Shown: positions 47,669 to 59,600 of the stretch, one piece after another | How positions within the stretch are numbered: the first letter of the stretch is position 1 | Layout: each line of letters opens with the position of its first letter | DNA from: Streptomyces carminius | Lineage (GTDB): Bacteria > Actinomycetota > Actinomycetes > Streptomycetales > Streptomycetaceae | Assembly (NCBI RefSeq): GCF_002794255.1 | Contig: NZ_PGGW01000049.1 | Coordinates: forward strand, 1-64,000 | Direction: 5' to 3' | DNA length: 64,000 nt | Translations under genes and position numbers: made by a program | The notes under the pieces: generated by a model | The model's input: only the letters and a program-made list of their open reading frames with translations | The model's database searches: none | What the model was told of the DNA's origin: nothing

Positions 47669-50600
47669 TCAACGCGGGTTTGGTTTGCGGGCCTGCCGCT
47701 GCTCAACGCCATCGGGGCGCAGGTGTCCAGCTTGCTCAGCACCGTTGGCGGGCTTCTTCGCTCCCCGGTTAACAGTGGTAGACCGGCCTCGGGCGGCCGC
47801 CGTAGACACGCGTTTGGTGGCGCCTGGCATGGGCCGGGCCAATGCCTCCCCGAGGCGGCGCATCGATGGGATATCCACCGCGGCGGAGGCGGCATCCCGC
47901 GGCCCTGGCGGCGGCCCGCTGCGGCCCCCACCGGGGGAGGCGTAGGCGCTCGCGGCATCCGCGACGCCCCGCAGAGCGTCGGCGGCCGGTGCGTCCGAGC
48001 CGGTTCCCTCGCCCCGCCGCCGCAGGCGCCCCGCCGCCGCCTGCGCCCATCCGGCGACCTTCTCGCACGCGGTGATCGAGATCTTGCGGAAGAACTCGCC
48101 GACCCGGTGGTCCCCCATCAGCCGGTCGAAGTGCTCCCCGGCCCGCTCCTTCATCACACGGAACAGGTGGCCGAACGCGCCGCGCACCGTCTGGATCTTC
48201 TGCCATTCCGGAAAGTTCTGGAGCGCGGTGGCGTGCGTGTCGGCCTGCTGTAGGGCAGCGTTGACGTCGGCCGCCTGCTGCGGTGCGGACAGGGGCGCCG
48301 CCGCCTCCGCCGACTCGGCAGGGGTAGCAGCGTCCTGGTCCATGGCAGCGGGCGGTGCCGCCGGCGTGGCGGGGGCGACGGCCTCAGCGAAGGCCCGTTG
48401 CAGCGTCGCCAAGTCGGCGTCAAGGTTGGCGACCAGGTCCTGGGCGGTGCCGTTCCCCGGCGGCACGTGCTCCTCCCAGGCCTCCAGGACCGCATGGAAC
48501 TCGGCGCGGACGTCCAGCGGCCCGGCCGGGGGTTCCGTCACCGCGGTGTCCGCGAGCGGGGCCTCTGTGCCGGTCCACAGCGGCAGCTCGCCAGGCTGCG
48601 CGGCGACTTCCGGCTGAGCTGCCTGGAGGGCATCTTCCAATGCCCGGCGGATGCCGTCGACGGCGGCATCGAGGGCCGGACCGCCGTCCTCGGGCGGTGC
48701 GGCGCCGTCCGGGCTCTCCGGACCCGGAGCAGCCGCAGGCTCCGCCGGTGCTGCCGAAGAATCCTCCCGTGCCGTCTCGCTGGTCTGTGAGTCCGGGACT
48801 TCGGAACTCTGGAACTGCGTGGATTCCTCGGGTGCCCCGGTGCCCGCCGGGGCGGGCGCGGGCTGCACCTCGGGCCCGGGCTCGGTGGGAGCAGCCTGTT
48901 CACGGACGGCGGCCCGCTCCGCCTGGACCGCGGCGAGCGTGGCTTGCACCTGGCCCTGTAGACGCCGGGAGTCGTACAGGAGAGAGGCCAGCGGGAAGGC
49001 CAGCTGACCGCGTACGGGATGGCCCGGGTCGACCGGCAGCGCACCGCCCCAGGCGTTGACGGCCCCCTGCACGGCGTCGAGGTGCTGCGTCATCTGCTGC
49101 GAGCCGTAGCCCTCGGACACCGCGGCCGCCAGGCCGTCGAGGGCACCGCCCAGCGCCCGGAAGTGCTCGTTCTGCTCGAAGTCGGAGTAGGCCCGGGCCG
49201 CGGCGAGGGCCACCGACTCACGGTGCTGTAGGGCGACGTCGCGCAGGGTGGCCCGCAGCACGTCCACCCGCTGTCGCGTCTCGTCGCCGACGGCCGCGCC
49301 CACCGGCGGGCCATAGGGGTCGCCGGTGAACGCGGAGTGCATGACCGCCGCGTGGGCGGCCGCTTCCTGCGGCTGATCTGCCAGGTAGGTGAAATCGGCA
49401 GGTTCGGCGGCCAGCTGTGCGAACCAGCCGCCGTCGCCGCCCGGCTGGAGCATGGCGACGACGAGGTCGTCCCGCAGTACCTCGCCGGAGTCGACCGGCT
49501 GGCCGTCCAGCCCGGACAGGCGCAGCCGGTAGCTGGAGTCGCCCGCGAGCGGGGCCGTCTCGAAGTAGCGCTGCGGTGCGGGCGGTTCCTCGGTGATCGG
49601 TTCGTCCGGGGCATGGGTGGGCTCCGGAATCGGCGGGGTGGTCATGGTCGGCTCCTCCGAAGCGTCTCGCGCCGTCTCGTCACTGGGGGCGTCCTCTCCC
49701 GCCGGGGTCGTCGGCGCGGCCGTCGTGTCGGTCTCGGGTGTCTGCTGGTCGCCGTCCGTCGTCTGGGGTCGGTCCTGCTCGAGGAACGACGCTTCGCGCC
49801 GTGCCTCGTGCATCCCCTTATCCGGGGCTGCGCCTGCGGGCTCCGGCGCGTCCTGGGGGAGGGGCACACGATCCGGCGCCGGATCGCTGTCCGTGGCGGT
49901 GTCGCCCGGAGCGTCGTCGACGGCGGCCGGCGGCTCCGGTACTTTCTGGGGGTCCGGCGCTGGGGCGTTGTCCGTGGCGCTCTCCGTCTCGGTGTCCGTC
50001 GCGGGCGGCGTGCCCGCGGGCGGTTCCCCGAGGCCTTCGGTGGCCGCTGCCGGTTCGTCGGGGCCTGGCTCGGTGCGGGTCTCCGGGGCGTCGTCGGCAT
50101 CGGCGGGCGGTTGTTCGGCGGCCGCGCTCTCCGGGGTGGCGGTGTTCTGCTCCGCCGAGCTCGCGGTGAGGGCGGCCAACTCCGCCTCGAAGGCGGCGAC
50201 CGTCGCTCGCGAGCGGGAGGCCAGGAGGCGGGCGGCCTCCCGGACCTGTCCCAGTGGGCCGCGCAGGTCGTCGCTGACGACCGCCTCCAGGGCGCCACTC
50301 CAGGCCGCCACCGTGTGGACCTGGCGCACCAGGTCGTCCGGCGAGCCCACCGGGCCCTCCCGCAAGGTCCGCTCGGCGTCCTGGTAGGCCGCCGCCAGCT
50401 GGGCGATGGGGTTGGTCGGATCACCGTCGCCGTCGGGGCGCTGCTGCCGGTCCGCTTCGTGGAAGCGCTGGACGACGGGCAGGGCGGCCCACCGTGCGAA
50501 TGCCTCCCCCAACCGGTCGATGTCCGCCTGTGCCTCCGCGTCGGTGGTGTACGGCTCGGCAGGATCAAGCGACGGCACGTCCATGTCCAGGAGCACCACG

Positions 50601-53600
50601 TCCAGCTCCGGCAGTTCAGCAGCCGCTGCCGACGTCTCCGGGTGGTGGGCCTGGTGGTGCGCCTGAGCCAGTGCCTCACCGGCGGGGGCGCGGCCGGCGT
50701 ACTCGGCGACATCGGCGCGCTCGGTCCAGCTGCACACACACCACGCCTCGACCCACGTCCTGCCCGGGCCGCCGAGGGTGACGGCCGTCGCGTGCGGGGC
50801 ACCGTCAGCAACCGCCGTGGCGTGGAGGCGGAGTCGTTCGAGCATTGGCGCCCACGCGGACATGTAGCTGTCGACGGCGGTGCAGGATGCGATCAAGGTC
50901 CCCGCTTGGTCCTCGATCAGGAGCGGCGCCAGGTCACCGGAAGCGGTGCGGCCTTGCCACTCCCGGCGGACTGTGTAGAGGGCGCCGGTCTCGGCGGTGA
51001 TCGTCCACGAGCCGTCAGGGTTGTACTGGATTGCCTCCGACTCCCCGACTTCCGGCAGTATCCACAGTCCGGCGTCATAGTTCATGCGGCGGGCGACGGT
51101 GAACCCGGCGGCCAAGTCCCCGCCAGTCTCGGCCGCATGCTCAGCGACGGCCGCCAGGGCCGCGCTTCTGCCCTTGCCGGAACCGATGCTGATCACGTCC
51201 CACCGGCCCGACGGTTCTACACCGTGCCAGGTCGCCCGCCACATGATCCCCTGCGCGCCCTTGCCCTGGTTGTCGTGGGAGATCTCGTACTTGCCGACGG
51301 TCAGCCCGGGGCCGGTGACGGTGAACTCATACGGGGACGGCCCGCCGTTGCGGCCCTTCGGGCTGACGGTCAGCGTGTTGACGTCGACGACCTCGGGCGC
51401 CGCCTCCTCAGCAGGCTCCGGCGCCGCGTCGCTGCCCTCCGCCCCCCAGCCGGCGAGTTCGAGGACTGCGAGGGCCACGCGGTCGGCCTCGTTCGCCGCT
51501 TCCACGCGGGGCGTGCCACGCCGGGCGACCAGCGCGACCCGGTCCTGGCGTGCTGCGGCCACTTCCGCCGCCGCCCGCTTCTGTGCCGCCGCGTCCCCGC
51601 CCGCAGCCTTCACCTCCGCTCGCGCTTCCCGCATGGCGCGGTCGTCACCGGCTTCGCACGCCTCGGTGAGGAGCTGACTCGTCAGAGCCTGGGCGGGCCA
51701 GGGGGCGGTCTCTCCGGCATCCAGTGCGGCCGACAGCATCTGTCCAGCAAGCTCAGCGATTCGGTCGGGCCACTGCTTCCAGTGCAGGTCGACCACCTTC
51801 GGATCACCTTTGGCCAGGCTCTCAACCAGGCTCTCCACGTCGTGGTAACTGATGCGCCTGTCCTCATCGTCCAGGAGCCGACGAGACAGGCACCGCGCGC
51901 ACATGGTGTAGCAGCCAAGCTCGCTGCCCTGGTCGTCGACGACGGCGACCGTGTACCGGGCGCCCGAGCGCTTCGCACTGCACTTGCCGACGTACGGCGC
52001 CGACGCATCGCAGTACGCGTCCGGTGTGTCGGCCATGTCATCCGTGAGCTGGGCCACGACGTGTAGCCGCGCGTTCGGAATGGCGGCCCGGGCTGAGTGC
52101 CAGATCTTCCACTCGGCGACGTACTGCCGGTTATCCGGGCCCTTCCGGGACCAGTCCTCACCGGTGCGGCCCTGCGCGCCGTCCGGGTCGGTCAGGTGCT
52201 CCCAGCCCCACCGGCACGACGCGATAAGGCCGACACTGCCGAACCGGCGGACCAGGTACACGTCCTCTTCGAGCTGGACGCGGTCCGTGGTCGTCTCGAA
52301 CTGGGGGGTCTGCGCCGTCAGGTGCCCGTACCGGGCCCACAGGGAAGCGAACCGGGTACGAGTCGCCGAGTCCTCACGGATTCGCTCCAGCACGGTGGTA
52401 AGGGGCCGGTCCTCCACGTTCGCGTCCCACCAGTAGGAGCCGTCAGCGTCGTGACCGGCCTCCCACTTGTCCTCACCTGGACGGGAGTACGGCACAGGGC
52501 GTAGCCGGAATGTGTGCCCGCCCGCCGTCGTCAGGACCCAGCCCGCCGCCGGTTCGCGCCAGTCGGTGAACGACACGGGGGCGATCGTCTCGCCCTCGAC
52601 GAGCGCCGCCCGAAGCTGTGCCTCTCGCCCGTCGTCGGCCATTACCAGCTGGGCAGGCGGTTCATCATCAGGAACGGTCCCGCTGCCCGTGGTCGTCTCC
52701 GGCTCCACCGGGCCCTCTGCCGGGTCCTGTGCCGGATCGCCGAACAACCCGAGCTGTTCTGTCCCTGCGCCGGGCGCGGCCGCGCTCCCCTTTCTCCGGG
52801 CGCGAGTTCGGTCGGGGGCGGGTGTTGGCGTGGGCTGCTCGACGTCGGCTGGCGCCGCCACGAACGGGTCGGGCCGCCAGGCTCGGGGATCGTCCGGGCG
52901 GATGGCCGCCAGCAGGACGGCCAGTTCCTCAGCCGCCCGGGTCAGGTAGGGCGCGGACGTGTCGGCGAAGTCGGCAGCCCAGAGTAGATCGTCATGCACC
53001 AGCGCCAGGTCATCCGCGAGGTCCGTGCTGGTGAGCTGTCCAGCACTCAGGTTCTCCACGACCTGCCGCAGGGCCGACAGGCGTGCGGCGGCTTCCTGGT
53101 CCTCGCCCGGGTAGCTGGGGGAGAGGCGGATCGTGCCGAGCGCGGCGGTGAGCGTCCAGGCGGTGTCCGCGTCGATGGCCTCCCGGGGCACGGGCATCTG
53201 GAGGGCGCGGGCCACCAGTTCCGCCACCGCCGCCTGGCTGTCTTCGAGCAGAGCCGATACGGAGTCCCTGTGGCCGAAGGGGGGCCGACTCTCGAAGCGG
53301 GGCCCGGGCGCCTGCCGCATCTCGGCAGGCCGCGACTGGTCATGTGCCGCCCCCACTGTCTGGTTGAGGTCCGTGATGTAGCCGATCAGTCGACCGTCGA
53401 GCCAGACGGTGGAGGACGACTCGCTCGTCGGGATGATGTCCGCCCGGCCCGCGTACTGGGCCAGCTGCTCGGGGCCGCCGAACCGCTGCTCGGACTGTTG
53501 GAGGGGCTCCGGGGTGTCCGACGAGGACGTCGGCGGGGTGGCCAAGATGACGGAGGGCTCAGGAGGCGCGGGCGGGGTGCCTTCCGGGCCGGCGGGCGCG

Positions 53601-56600
53601 GCTTCGGTCTGCGCCTCTTCCACGGTCATCTGCCCGTCCGGGACGCCGTCGGTCTCCTCCCCTTCCGCGTCCGTCTCCGGCTCATCCTGCGGGGCCGGGT
53701 TCGGGACGCGTTCCGGCGGCACGAGGCCGAACTCCTCGTACAGGTTGGCCGTCCCGTGCCCGTCGCTGTCTTGCTCCGGGGTCGGCTCGGTCGGCTGCTG
53801 GCTGGTGTTCCGCTGTTCGGCCGTCGGCGGGGATGCCTCGCTGTCCGCCGGTTCCGTGTCCAGCTTGTGCAGTTCACGCAAGGCGTCATAGTGCCTGCTG
53901 GTGCCGTGCTCCGGCTCGCGCACCATGTAGTTGCCGTTCCGGGTGTAGCTGATCACGGTGCCGATGAACTCAGGCTGCGGCACGTAGGTCTTGCTCCACG
54001 TGTCGTAGTTCATGGGGGTTACGCGGACCTGCTCGCCGGGTGCGTACAGGGTGGTTACGTCTTCGACGGCGGACGATTCCACCTCTGCTGACTCCGCCTC
54101 GCGAGTGGCAGCCTCCGCTGCCTTTGCCTCGGGGTCTACCTGCCGCACCCGAGCCTGAGACAGGGCACGCCGGTAGTCGGTCAGCGTCACGTATCCGGGC
54201 AGAAGGCGGCCGCCAATCTCCGCCCCGGAGCGCTCAGTGTCGAACGTCCAGCGCTTAGCGCCTTCCGCCTGAGTCCACATCAAGGACAGAACGGCGAGCG
54301 ACTCCCCACCTTGGTAGTTGTCGTGTGTCGTGCCAGAGGCCTCGCACTCCCACACACCGAGCAATGATTCCTCGTCCCCAACGACGATGGATCCGGCGCG
54401 CAGCGCCACGGCCCATCCCGCCGCCTCCGCCTTAGACGCGAACTCGATCATGGCGGACGGAACGCCCTTACGTCCCACGTTGGACGTATCCCACTGGCCG
54501 TAGGCACCCACCCACCAGGAGCGGTCGATCGCCGTGCCCGCTGGGCGCGTGATCCGGGCGACAAAACCAGGCTCGGGCCGCTCCTCTGTCCCGGGGCCGG
54601 GCTCGTCCTGTGTTGCCGGGGCCGGGGCGCGGTCGGGCTGCGCGAGGTCGAACTCCTCGTCGCCGGACGGCTCACTGGTCCGTGAGTCCGGAACTTCGGG
54701 AGTCTGGGACTCCGTGGGTTCCTCGGTGCTGCTGCCGTCCTCTGGCTCCGGCGGGGCCTGCTCCGGCGGTGCTTGGGCCCCGTCCGCGGGACGAGTGCCG
54801 GAGCTGCCGGTGGGCCTGGCGGCCGTTTCGTCGGGCGCAGGCGCAGGCGTGAGTGCCGGATTCGGCGCCGGCGCGGGGGCGGCCGTGGGAAGCTCGGGGG
54901 CGGGGGTCGTCGCGTCGAACGCGGCGAGGGCGGCCGCCGCCTGGTCGACCTTCGCCTGATGGGGTGCGCGCTGCTCGGCACGCTCCGCGATGGCCTTCTT
55001 ACGGCTCTCGGGAGTGCGGTACCTCTCCGGGTCGAGCATGGACTCGGTCAGCTCCGGGAGCTTGTCCCGCTCGGTGATCGCGCCGACCACGGCATCCAAC
55101 AGCTCCACGCGGCGCCGGGCGTGCTCGATGGCCGGGCCGTAGTCGACCGAGGCCTGCTGCGCGGTGAGCAGCGTGATCTCGGCTTCCAGCACCGGAAGGC
55201 GCTCGCGGTCCATGAGCTGGTGGTCTTCGGCCTTCTCCAGCGCGGTCGCCAGGCGGCCGATGATGGTGGCGCCGAACTTCGGGTTGGCCAGGTCGCCGAT
55301 GGAGCAGACGGATTCGCTGTGCCGCAGGTTGGGGAAGCCGACGTGGGCGCGGATCTCGCCGCCGTCCAGGATCTCCGGCTGTACCGCGAAGTCGAGCCCG
55401 CCGAAGGTGCCGATCGTCGTCCACGGCCCCATTCCGAGGCTGCTGTGGCCGCGCAGGGCGTCGGCGACGGCCTGGCGTACGACCGGACCGGCCTTGCCGC
55501 GCTTGTCGAAGTCGCGGCCGCCGACCCGGATCTGGAAGGCGTCGCCGCGGATCGTGGCGGTGACCTTCGGCAGGGCGGCGTCCCGGAGGGCGATGGCGCG
55601 CTGGGTGCTGGCGAGTTCGTTCTCCTTGGCGAGCAGCAGCTCCGCCTGGCGGACGCGGTCGGCGGCCGCGTTGCGCCGGTCGGCCTCCAGGCCCTGGAGG
55701 TGGACCTTGGCCTCCATGAACTGCCGCATGAAGGGGTTGCCGCCGATCTCGGCGGCCATCGTGGCGTAGTCCCAGTCGCTCGCGCCGATCTCTTCGACGG
55801 TGTCGTTGTCGTCGTCGCCCTCGCCGGGCGGACGCTGGATGTCGCGCAGCCCTTCCGCCTTGGAGGTGAGCAGTCCGACCTGCCAGGCGTCCATGCTGCC
55901 CTTGGTGGCCAGGAAGTAGATGTTCACCTCCTCGTGCTGGTTGCCGGGGCGGATGACGCGGCCGTTGCGCTGGATCATGCTGGCCGGGGTCCAGTCCTGA
56001 TCCAGGTGCATCAGGGCGTAGGCCCGGTTCTGGCCGTTGAAGCCGGTGCCGAGGACTTCGGTGGAGCCCATGAGGACCGCGATGCCGCCGTTGTTGGCGG
56101 CCTCCGACATCGCGGCCTTCTTCTCCGGGGTGGCGTTGTCCTGCGCGAACTGGACCATGTCGCGGGGCACCCCGCGGGCGGCGAGCAGGTCGCGCAGCTC
56201 GGCGTAGGCGTCGAAGCCGCCCTTGTTGTTGCCGCCGGGGGTGCCGCTGTTGCAGAAGACGAAGAACAGCCCGCCGGGGATCGGGTGCGGGGTGTCGTCG
56301 CGGCTGGAGACGGCGTAGGTGCGGTCCTTGTGGGCGTGGTAGCCCGCCGCGATGATGTCGGCCGCCGTCACCAGCTTGTTCGCCGCGGGAGCGCCTGCGT
56401 CCACCAGCCGGGGGTCGAGCGCGACCGCGCGGCCCTCGCCGGAGACGGCCAGCATGTTGTCCTCATCGCGGGTGACGTCACCGGCGTGGATCGCCTGGCC
56501 GCGGGCCACCAGGGTCTGGAGCCGGGCGCGCTGGTCGGCGGTCGACTCCACCAGCACCAGTTCCGGGGCGCCGCCGGCGAGCTTGGGCCGCTCGATCCCG

Positions 56601-59600
56601 ACGTCGTCGCCGGTCTTGGTGTCGGTGGCCAGTCCCCACATCGTCTTCATCGTGGACTTCGACACGAACCGGGAGAAGCGTTCGACGATCGTCAGGCCAC
56701 TGCCGTCCGGCGCCATCTCGATGCGCTGGACCTTCTGTCCGAAGGTCTCCGACCACAGGTCCGGGCCGTGCACCCCGAACTGGTCCAACAGCCACGGCGT
56801 CGCCAGTTCGAGCACTGAGTACTGCTCGAAGATGGAGTTCTCCATCGGCGTGCCGGTGCCGAGGGTGACGGTGGGGCGGCCGCCGTGGACCTCCGCCACC
56901 TGGTGGTGCCACCTGAGCTTCTGGTGCAGGTCCACTGCGCGGACGCTCGCGGTCTCGCCGCCGGCCTCTTTGGAGCGGAAGCCCACGGCGGTGAAGCGGT
57001 GCGCTTCGTCGACGAGCGCGTAGTCGAACCCCAGGTCCTCCCAGTACACCTCGCCCGGGGTGCGCATCGGCGCGTCGTTGCGCCGGATGCGGGCTTCCAC
57101 CGTGGTCAGGCGCCGTTCCAGCTGCATCAGCGCGAAGGCGTTGTGCGGAACCCCCCGCTCGCGCTTGAGCTGTTCCTTCAGTGACTCGATCTCGCGGAAG
57201 AGGTACAGCTCTTGCTGCTCGGGGCTCATCCGGATCGACCCGAACGCGCCCTCGGTGAAGATGACCAGGTCCGGGGTGTTCGAGCGCAGCCACTCCAGGA
57301 CCCGGCGACGGTTGCCGTCGGCGAGGTCGTCGGAGGTGATCAGGTGGATGTCGGCGTTGGGGTAGAGCAGTTTGGCCTCATCCAGCCACTGCCGGGCCAG
57401 GTGCGGTTGGACCACCGCGAAGGGCTTGGCGATCTGCCCGGAGGCCTTGAGTGCCTGCGAGCCCATCACCATCGTGGTGGTCTTGCCGAGGCCGACCTCG
57501 TGCGCGAGAACCACGCCCCGCTCGAACTGCATCCGCGCGGCCGCCGAGAGCTGCCACGGGTGCGGGGTCCGCTCGGTGGTGAACCCGGCCAGGGTCGGGG
57601 CCAGACCGTCGTAGCTGCGGACGACGTGCCCGTTCATCTGCCAGTTGTAGGCGTCGGTGAGCAGCGCGACCCGGGCGGTACTGGCGGTGCAGTAGTCCTC
57701 GAACGCCGACCGCATCGCGTCGGCCTTGTAGCGCATCGCGCGGGTGGCGTCCTCGTCCACCCCGTCGCCGCCGAGGGTGTTGACCACCATCGAAGCCCGC
57801 CCGAGCAGGGCCTTGGCGATGTGCACCGCCGAGCGCCGTTCGGTGCCCTTGAGCGCGTTGATCGCATCGGGCACCTTGCCCGCGGCCAGGGACCAGCCGT
57901 ACCGCTCGTTGTGGCTGACCTGGAGGGTCGGATCGCCGAGGTACTCCCGCAAGAAGCCCTGCACGAGAGACGCGGGAATCCAGTGCGCGCCGAGCTGGGC
58001 GGTGAACTGCCCCAGGCGCTTGGGCGGCGGCTGCACCGCTTCCAGCGCGGCGACGTTCACCGCGTACGTCGGGTCGGTGGCGGCCGCCTCGCGGGCCTGT
58101 TCGAGCTTCACCCGGACCGGCCCGGACAGGTAGGCGCCGGCGTGCTCCAGCTTCTTGGTGACCGGGTTGTCGAAGACCTCGGTGCCCAGGCGGCGGCGGG
58201 CCTCTTCGGGGGTCGTGCCCAGCAGGGAGGCGATCAGCGGCAGGTCCACGCCGCCGGTGGCGCCCATCACGGCCGTCAGTGCCGTCTTCGGGTCGTCGGT
58301 GGGCTCCAGGCCGCCGCGGCGGGTGCCCGGCCGCCGGGTGAGGACCTCGGAGGGCACCGGCCGGTCGTTCGCCCGGTCCCAGTGCTCCAGACCCAGGACG
58401 ACGGCGGCGTGCGGGTCCTGGCGGAACCAGCCCCAGCCCGTAGGAAGGCGTTCGTCGTCGTCCAGCTCGACGCCGGCGGCGCGGGCGGCGGCCCTGGCCT
58501 CGTCGGTCGGCAGCGCCATCCGGGTCTGCCGGGGCCGGGACAGCGGCCCGTGCGCCATGGTGTAGGCGGCGTGTAGCCGGGCGAGCTGGCTGCGGACCTC
58601 GCGCGCACGGTCGGGGTCGCTGCCGGTGCGGTCCAGCTCTTGCAGTTCGCTCGCGGTGTCGCGCAGCGACAGCAGCATCCGCAGCTGCTCGGTGCCGGTG
58701 ACACCGTCGGCGGTGATGACCCGGACCGGGTCCTCGCCGTTGACGTGCTGCCAGATCTGCCCGTCGTCGTCCGCGTAGAGGCGGCCGGTGAAGTCCGTCG
58801 CGTGCTTCTCGCGGGCGGTCTGCAACAGCAGCGGCGCGCGGTCGGGCCCGTCCTCGTGCGGGACGTAGCCCTGGCCGTCGGCGACCGCCGCGGCGGCGGA
58901 GGCCTCCATCCGCTCGCGCAGCAGCCGGGGGGCTTCGCCCGGGTCGCCCTGCACCGTCACCCGCGGCCCGTACGGCCCCGTCTCGGACGTCAGGCGTCCC
59001 AGCACGTTCTCCGGGTGCTGGGTGAAGTAGGCGTTCACCGCCAGGGTGTTGCCGCCCAGGTCCCGCTCCGGGGCGTCGATCCATCTCTGGTCGCCCGGTT
59101 CCTCGCCCTCCGCACGGCGGCGGAAGACCAGCACGTCGGCGACCACGTCGGTGTCGGCGGTCTCGCCGAAGGTGCCCGCCGGCAGGCGGTACGCGGCCGC
59201 CAGGTCGCCCCAGCGGGACATGGCCCGGCGGGCGGAGGTGTCCTCGCCGTCCAGCGTCCACCGCGAGGTGATCACGGCCATGTAGCCGCCCGGCCGCAGC
59301 AGGGCGAGCTGCTTGATGATGAAGCCGTTGTGCAGGGAGTGCCCGGTCGCGCCGTAGCGGCGCTCCCCGAACGGGGCCTGCGCGAACGGCACGTTCCCGA
59401 TCACCAGGTCGAACGTGCCGACCGGGGCGTCGGTGTCGGTGAACGACTCGGACAGCACGTTGGCGTGCGGGTAGATCCGGGCCGCGATCGCCGCGGTGGT
59501 GGGGTCCACCTCAACGCCGGTCAGCCGCGCGGTCTGGGGGGCCACCCCGAAGAACGCGCCGGACCCGCACCCGGCCTCCAGGACCTCCCCGCCGTCGAAG

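Noticed and set aside
49337-52066. 909-codon plus-strand frame opposite the giant ORF
   Set aside because: It is an Arg/Gly-rich antisense shadow; the minus frame has the coherent domains and codon bias.
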